The notes beneath the pieces were generated by a model. It made no database searches. It was not told the origin of the DNA and saw only the letters and a list, made by a program, of their open reading frames with translations. Of a stretch of 9,056 nucleotides of DNA, positions 5,172 to 9,056 are shown in pieces. Both the position numbers and the translations under genes were made by a program. Source of the stretch: an uncultured Mycoplasmatota bacterium (GTDB lineage: Bacteria > Bacillota_I > Bacilli_A > RF39 > UBA660); contig CAMMBO010000035.1 in the NCBI GenBank assembly GCA_946494435.1, positions 1-9,056 of the forward strand, written 5' to 3'. The stretch's first letter is position 1, and each line of letters opens with the position of its first letter.

Positions 5172-5629
5172 TAAAGGGCGACTTAGAAGTTGGACAAGTA
5201 TTATGGCTAAAAGTTAGATATCAAACAGATGTTGTTTCAGCAGTTAAACATCCTATGGTTATTGCAGATATTAAAGATGATTATATTGAAGTGATCGCTC
5301 TAGATAAAACAAGAGGTAAATTGCATCAGTTATTCCATTATTATAATTTTTATATAAGTTATGACAATCCTAAAGAAAGTGTGATAAGTGAGGATAGTTA
5401 TGGACAGCTTAATACTAAATTAACAATAGATAATATTGAAGAATTAAAAAATGCAAGAAAAACTTTAAAGAAGTTATCTACCAAAAAGTTAAATGCACTT
5501 TTAAAAGAATATAAAGATTATTAAAATAACCATAATTTAGATGAGAAAAGAGTTGTTCATATGTCTAGAAATGAAATATTAAAGTTAAATCCAAAACTAG
5601 ATAAAATTACTATTACTAATAGAGACTAA
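5171..5629 (+). pseudogene. MazF/PemK-like toxin gene with lost start codon and in-frame stop
   Basis: The frame opens immediately after the Panacea gene but has no ATG, GTG or TTG where one is needed. Reading from ATA at 5171 gives KGDLEVGQVLWLKV, then KHPMVIADI and YIEVIALD: the first strands of an SH3-like barrel as in MazF/PemK RNA-cutting toxins (GDIVW..., RP.lVi..., v.V.pl). TAA at 5522 stops it, yet the same frame continues with NLDEKRVVHMSRNEILKLNP to a second TAA at 5627. An intact gene would have about 152 residues, plausible for the family. ATG changed to ATA (as in a TAATG overlap) and a sense codon changed to TAA would explain both breaks. The first in-frame ATG (5255) would drop the first two strands, leaving 89 residues. 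The family assignment is moderate; it rests on pattern and context. Confidence 0.55.
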
Positions 5630-5654
5630 TACTAGTTATCATGTATTAGTCTCT
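5621..5654 (+). terminator. Hairpin terminator between converging genes
   Basis: AGAGACTAATAC (5621-5632) and GTATTAGTCTCT (5643-5654) form a perfect 12-bp stem with a 10-nt loop. The downstream plus strand (TGTCATTTCTT) is moderately U-rich; the minus strand has only scattered U. It lies between the toxin frame and the end of the S66 peptidase, so it may serve both strands. Confidence 0.5.
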
Positions 5655-5669
5655 TGTCATTTCTTATAA

Positions 5670-6161
5670 TTAATTAATTGTTGGTGATTCTTTTAGATAT
5701 ATTTTTTTCTTATCAAAATCCACTTCAATTTCTGTTCCTAATGGCAAGATTCCTATTGATTCGCTATGTCCTATATTGACATTATATAGTACTGGCAACG
5801 TTTCTTTGTTAAATTCTTTCAATACTTTTTTATAGACTTCTTTATATTCTTCATAGTATTGTTCAGCTTGTGGTTTACCAACAATAATACCTTTAATTTC
5901 ATCAAATATTCCTAAAGCGCCTAAATTTCTTAAATAGTAAGTTATATAAATAGGATTAGGTCTATCTTCACTAGTTTCAATAAGTAATATTTTATCTTTC
6001 CATTCTTCTTTAGTAGGCCAAATTTCTGTCCCTACTATCATAGGAAAAACATCTATACACCCTCCTAATAGTTTACCAGTTATTACACCACTTCCTTGTA
6101 GAATTTCATAACCATGCAACTCTTTAATTAATTTTTTTTGCAATATTAATATTTTTTTCAT
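5670..6161 (-). CDS. S66 peptidase (MccF/LD-carboxypeptidase type), C-terminal half after a frameshift
   Basis: This is the second half of the gene whose start is at 6705; true continuity begins at the A8 tract (6132-6139). From there the frame reads LIKELHGYEILQGSGVITGK, then LLIETSEDRP with the catalytic Glu (residue 62 of this frame) and NIGHSESIGILPLG with the catalytic His (residue 132). Removing one A joins it to the upstream half as a protein of 344 residues, the usual family size, with triad S115-E243-H313, almost the spacing of E. coli MccF (S118-E243-H311). The apparent ATG at 6161 lies out of frame inside the first half, has no convincing ribosome site, and its first ten residues are a shifted reading of the other frame. 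Alone, this half lacks the nucleophile and would be inactive. Confidence 0.8.
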   Translation of the reverse strand: MKKILILQKKLIKELHGYEILQGSGVITGKLLGGCIDVFPMIVGTEIWPTKEEWKDKILLIETSEDRPNPIYITYYLRNLGALGIFDEIKGIIVGKPQAEQYYEEYKEVYKKVLKEFNKETLPVLYNVNIGHSESIGILPLGTEIEVDFDKKKIYLKESPTIN

Positions 6162-6705
6162 CCCAGTCTAAATAATCACCAGACCATACTTCGCTTGATT
6201 TAATTTCATAATTATTACATTTGCTAAATAAAATATTCTTAACAGCTTCTTTTGTATAATCAAACATCTTTACATATTCTCCAAACTCAGCCATAATAGA
6301 TGGTCCATAGAACGAAACAAGTCCAGCTTTATTCATCATGAAATGATTAACTGTAGTATCAGAATATCCCATGAATATTTTTGGATTATTTTTAATTATT
6401 TCATAATCTATATATGGTAATAATCTAATAGTATCATCACCACCTATTGCACAAAATATTCCTTTAATACTTTCGTCTTTAAAAGCATTCATCAAGTCTT
6501 CTGCTCTTTTCTCTGGATGATTATAAATATATTCAGTTCCTTTTAAAGCATTAGGCATAGTAACAACTTCTAAACCAAAATCGTTTTCTAATCTTTCTTT
6601 GGCAATATAATATTTATGAATTAAATTTTTATCTCCTAATCCTCCCCAAGATAAACTAACAATTGCAATTTTATCTCCTTTTCTTAACATTTTTGGTTTT
6701 ATCAT
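6124..6705 (-). CDS. S66 peptidase (MccF/LD-carboxypeptidase type), N-terminal half, truncated by frameshift
   Basis: S66 serine hydrolases either recycle murein tetrapeptides (LdcA) or cleave microcin C-type aminoacyl nucleotides to give immunity (MccF); both are cytoplasmic. The first half shows PKMLRKGDKIAIVSLS (4-19), AEDLMNAFKDESIKGIFCAIGGDD (68-91) and FMGYSDTT (111-118) with nucleophile S115. The GYSD motif and overall length resemble MccF more than E. coli LdcA. After residue 191 the frame enters an A8 run and stops two codons later (TAA, 6126-6124), so the product lacks the Glu and His of the triad. ATG at 6705 follows an AAAGGA site about 10 nt away. The gene has its own likely promoter and is not in an operon. 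It is either a pseudogene, a slippage-controlled gene, or intact with a one-base sequence error. Confidence 0.83.
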   Translation of the reverse strand: MIKPKMLRKGDKIAIVSLSWGGLGDKNLIHKYYIAKERLENDFGLEVVTMPNALKGTEYIYNHPEKRAEDLMNAFKDESIKGIFCAIGGDDTIRLLPYIDYEIIKNNPKIFMGYSDTTVNHFMMNKAGLVSFYGPSIMAEFGEYVKMFDYTKEAVKNILFSKCNNYEIKSSEVWSGDYLDWDEKNINIAKKIN

Positions 6706-6746
6706 AATTGCACATCCTTTCGTTTTGCATTGCTTACATTACACAA

Positions 6747-6755
6747 ATTATAACA
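6747..6755 (-). promoter_or_regulatory. Extended -10 promoter of the S66 peptidase gene
   Basis: TGTTATAAT on the minus strand is a perfect extended -10 (TGnTATAAT). The start would be near 6740, giving a leader of about 35 nt with the AAAGGA site. No good -35 is present at 17 nt (TAGATT), which extended -10 promoters tolerate. A second TATAAT lies at 6765-6760. Confidence 0.45.
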
Positions 6756-6811
6756 AACAATTATAATTAAATCTAGTTTTTGAAAAGTAAAAATCTATCA
6801 TTAAACTTTTT

Positions 6812-6839
6812 TTGACTCCATTCATAATCATTGTCTAAT
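6812..6839 (+). promoter_or_regulatory. Plus-strand promoter in the gap before comEC's 3' end
   Basis: TTGACT (6812-6817), a 16-nt spacer and TCTAAT (6834-6839) on the plus strand, each one base from consensus. No plus-strand gene follows; only the terminator at 6885-6912 does. The start would fall near 6846. Confidence 0.35.
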
Positions 6840-6845
6840 ACACTT

Positions 6846-6912
6846 TCACAATTTTAATATCTAAACTTTTCATTACTATAACTCAAGTTCCCCGACAATG
6901 TCGGGACTTTTT
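6846..6912 (+). ncRNA. Candidate small RNA of about 65 nt
   Basis: It is defined only by a plus-strand promoter-like pair upstream and a terminator at its end. The first 40 nt are AT-rich with no visible structure or ORF with a ribosome site. Its 3' end is antisense to the last bases of comEC. It is not a family I recognise, and the terminator may instead belong to comEC. Confidence 0.25.
6885..6912 (+). terminator. GC-rich hairpin terminator at the 3' end of comEC
   Basis: CCCGA (6891-6895) and TCGGG (6901-6905) pair around CAATG, with AAGT/ACTT extending the stem past a 2-nt bulge, then TTTTT (6908-6912). The U run follows only on the plus strand; on the minus strand, where comEC ends at 6911, there is A before the stem and no U tract after it. 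It may still slow polymerase leaving comEC. Confidence 0.6.
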
Positions 6913-8980
6913 ATTGATAAGTTTTAATTTTATTATTAGTAAAGTCAAACATAACCATACCATTTATTTGAGTGTTGTAAATAATTGAACCATTTTCTTC
7001 TAGTCTTTCAATTACTTCTTTATGGGGATGATTAAATTTATTATCTATTCCTGCTGATATTAAAGCATAAGTAGGATTAACTTTATCTATAAACTCTTCA
7101 CTACTACTAGTTCTAGAGCCGTGATGTCCTACTTTAAGTATTGCAATATCACTTATATCATAATTATCTAATATGTATTCCTCACTCTTAATACTAGCAT
7201 CTCCCATAAACAGTAATCTCTTATCATAAACAGTACTATATAAAACTAAACTACTGTCGTTTTCATCAGGATAAGTATTAGATATAACTAAAAAGTTAAA
7301 GTTACCTAAATTAAAGCTATCTCCTTCTGTTAATTTGTAATGATTAGAAGAACTCTTCCATATCTTTTTCTCTAAGGTATTTAACTCATTACCATTAAAG
7401 AAAACATTTTTAACCTCTATTTCATCCATAATTGTTAAAGCTTCCCCTGCATGGTCATAATCTCCATGAGTTAGGACTAAGTAATCTAATTTTGTTATTC
7501 CTAAAGTTTTAAGAAAATTAACTAAATAAACACCACTACTTGTCTTTTCATACTGCATCCACTCTTCAGTATAATAAGACATAACCCCTCCTGTATCTAT
7601 TAACATAGACTTATTATTAGATGTAATTAAGAATGAGTCTCCCTGCCCTACATCTATCATATATAAAGCATCTTTTGAAAATATTTTAGGATAAGAGTAA
7701 TGTATTACTACCAAAAGTAGTATTAAGAATAAAAATATCTTCTTCTTTGCCTTAACAAATAAATAACTAAATATTAGGATATAGTATAATAAATAATAAA
7801 CTATATTAAACCGTGCTAGAGTTATATAACCTATATTAAAGTGAGATAAGAATGTAACACTTCCTTCAAAGATATTTATAAAAAACTCTAAGATAAAAAA
7901 TAAATAAGGTATAAAGAAACAAATTATAGATAAGGGAAATATAATTACGTTAATAAAAGGAACATAGAATAGATTATAAACTATACTAAGAGGATTAGTA
8001 TAAGAAAAATGATATAAAGAAATGGGTAAACTAACTAAGAAGCTTACCCATGATACTTCTAATAAGTCTATTATCTTACCTTTACTTTTCTTATTATTCA
8101 TGTATAAGATTAACGTACAACTTATAACGGTAGAGTACTGAAATCCTACATCAAATATGTAATAGGGATTTATAAAGAATAGTATACTTAAAGATAATAG
8201 AATTAAGAAAAGAGGTCTAATATTCAAGTTAAAAGTGTTATTAAGAGAAAATACTAAACTAAATATTAAGGCTCTATCAATCGCTGCACAGTCTTCTATT
8301 ATTAGGTAATAACAAATTAGAATGCTAAAGATAAAAAGCAAATTATTAAGATTTATGGTTTTCTTACGTAGAGTAATAATAGAAATTAGAAAACTTATTT
8401 GTGTTCCTGATAGAGCGAAAAGATGAGAAATACCAAGATTTCTAAAATCTTCTTCTAAAGTAGTATCAAAGGAAGTATCATCTCCTAAGAAGAAAACTTT
8501 TATATAACTTCCTACTTTATCATTACTAATACTACTTCTAACAACATTTCTAATACTATATAAAATATTACTATTTTTATGTTTAATATAATAATCAGAT
8601 ACTTTCATTATATAAAAAATCTTTTGGTATTTTAGGTAGGTAGGATAGGAAAAACCATAAAAATTTTTACTAGAAATGGGTTCATTTAACTCTCCTTTTA
8701 AAGTAAGAGTATCACCTAATGAAAGTTCTTTCTTTGTTTTATTTAATTCTTCTTCGGTATCGAAGTAATAAGTGGCGATAAGTTTTTCTTTTGTTTTAAG
8801 TGTCAGTGTCATTTTATTACCTTGATATTCTATAGATTCTATTACTCCTTCTACTTTGGTTTCACTCCCTTCAAACTTGGAGGTAAAATCTATATTTATA
8901 TAAATAACAAGATAAATCAAACTAATTATAAATAACGTAATATAAATAGATTTAAATAGTAATACTTTCCTTAATATCAT
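6911..8980 (-). CDS. comEC: ComEC, DNA uptake channel with metallo-beta-lactamase-like nuclease domain
   Basis: The inner-membrane channel that passes single-stranded DNA into the cell in natural transformation. From ATG 8980 it has 689 residues, near the family norm. In order: two N-terminal membrane helices, an OB-fold/DUF4131 region (about 40-135), the Competence domain of many membrane segments (about 155-430) with the conserved HLFALSGTQISFL (186-198), CAAIDRA (231-237) and DVGFQYS (277-283), then the metallo-beta-lactamase domain (about 440-689) with IDVGQGDSFLI, LIDTGG, LTHGDYDHAGE (503-513), FMGDAS and KVGHHGSRTSS (616-626). All metal-binding motifs are intact, so the presumed strand-degrading activity should be kept. 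ATG 8992 would add four residues, but AGGAG abuts it with no spacing; from 8980 the spacing is 12 nt. The start lies inside comEA, indicating translational coupling. Confidence 0.95.
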   Translation of the reverse strand: MILRKVLLFKSIYITLFIISLIYLVIYINIDFTSKFEGSETKVEGVIESIEYQGNKMTLTLKTKEKLIATYYFDTEEELNKTKKELSLGDTLTLKGELNEPISSKNFYGFSYPTYLKYQKIFYIMKVSDYYIKHKNSNILYSIRNVVRSSISNDKVGSYIKVFFLGDDTSFDTTLEEDFRNLGISHLFALSGTQISFLISIITLRKKTINLNNLLFIFSILICYYLIIEDCAAIDRALIFSLVFSLNNTFNLNIRPLFLILLSLSILFFINPYYIFDVGFQYSTVISCTLILYMNNKKSKGKIIDLLEVSWVSFLVSLPISLYHFSYTNPLSIVYNLFYVPFINVIIFPLSIICFFIPYLFFILEFFINIFEGSVTFLSHFNIGYITLARFNIVYYLLYYILIFSYLFVKAKKKIFLFLILLLVVIHYSYPKIFSKDALYMIDVGQGDSFLITSNNKSMLIDTGGVMSYYTEEWMQYEKTSSGVYLVNFLKTLGITKLDYLVLTHGDYDHAGEALTIMDEIEVKNVFFNGNELNTLEKKIWKSSSNHYKLTEGDSFNLGNFNFLVISNTYPDENDSSLVLYSTVYDKRLLFMGDASIKSEEYILDNYDISDIAILKVGHHGSRTSSSEEFIDKVNPTYALISAGIDNKFNHPHKEVIERLEENGSIIYNTQINGMVMFDFTNNKIKTYQ

Positions 8981-9056
8981 CAAAGATAGCATCTCCTATG
9001 CCATTAACTTCTTTTAACTCTTCAATATTTTGAAATGCTCCTACTTCTTCCCGATA
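8952..9056 (-). CDS. comEA: ComEA, C-terminal end of the DNA receptor (partial)
   Basis: Only the last 34 residues are in the window; the gene enters from the right edge. They read REEVGAFQNIEELKEVNGIG followed by DAIFDDIKESITI and TAA at 8954-8952. This is the second half of the tandem helix-hairpin-helix DNA-binding domain, with the NGIG hairpin, that ends ComEA and related proteins. ComEA binds double-stranded DNA at the cell surface and hands it to ComEC. The stop lies inside comEC: 29 nt of overlap with the preferred comEC start, 41 with the earlier ATG. The N-terminal membrane anchor cannot be checked, so another HhH protein is formally possible, but the comEC overlap makes ComEA very likely. 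Confidence 0.88.
   Translation of the reverse strand, partial: YREEVGAFQNIEELKEVNGIGDAIFDDIKESITI

Noticed and set aside
5525..5629. Separate tiny gene starting at ATG 5560
   Set aside because: The 22-codon frame is in phase with the toxin-like frame and continues its coding character upstream of the ATG, so it is better explained as that gene's tail past a stop.
1..9056. TGA read as tryptophan, as in Mollicutes
   Set aside because: Trp codons in rubrerythrin are TGG, and spoIIGA ends at a TGA that overlaps the sigE start, so the standard bacterial code fits.
1..9056. CRISPR array, tRNA, rRNA, insertion sequence or attachment site
   Set aside because: No regularly spaced direct repeats, no tRNA-like cloverleaf or rRNA motif, and no transposase or terminal repeats were seen on either strand by eye.

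Overview
The window is very AT-rich bacterial DNA with strong AGGAGG-type ribosome sites, TTGACN-17-TATAAT promoters, and a spoIIGA-sigE pair. This points to a low-GC, endospore-forming member of the Bacillota. The [FeFe] hydrogenase and rubrerythrin suggest an anaerobe, probably from the gut, but no gene here fixes the genus. Trp is encoded by TGG and TGA is used as a stop (spoIIGA), so the code is standard, not the Mollicute code. Nearly all genes lie on the minus strand; the exception is a small toxin-antitoxin-like module near the middle.

Layout from left to right. (1) 1-172: 5' end of a small secreted or surface protein gene with a SipW/TasA-type signal peptide and its own promoter. (2) 185-517: no intact gene; two minus-strand terminators, a C9 tract and a possible gene remnant. 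(3) 518-2835: a three-gene minus-strand operon read as perR/fur-like regulator, then [FeFe] hydrogenase, then rubrerythrin. Its sigma-A promoter is overlapped at the start site by a perfect 19-bp Fur/PerR palindrome. (4) 2838-4493: the sporulation operon spoIIGA-sigE followed by an unrecognised 51-residue ORF, closed by a clear terminator. (5) 4639-5654: a plus-strand Panacea (DUF4065) antitoxin-like gene followed by a MazF/PemK-like gene that looks inactivated. (6) 5670-6705: an S66 peptidase (MccF / LD-carboxypeptidase type) split by an A8 homopolymer frameshift. (7) 6706-6910: intergenic, with a plus-strand promoter and terminator that could make an RNA of about 65 nt. (8) 6911-9056: the competence genes comEC (complete) and comEA (3' end only), overlapping.

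How they work together. The regulator-hydrogenase-rubrerythrin operon looks like an autoregulated peroxide or iron response in which a hydrogenase is co-expressed with a peroxide-reducing enzyme. SpoIIGA is the membrane protease that activates pro-sigma-E, made by the next gene. ComEA and ComEC bind and import DNA. Between these core loci, 4.6-6.7 kb looks like an accessory insert in decay: three separate reading-frame lesions fall within about 1 kb. If they are real they mark gene decay; if not, they mark sequencing error at homopolymers or single bases.
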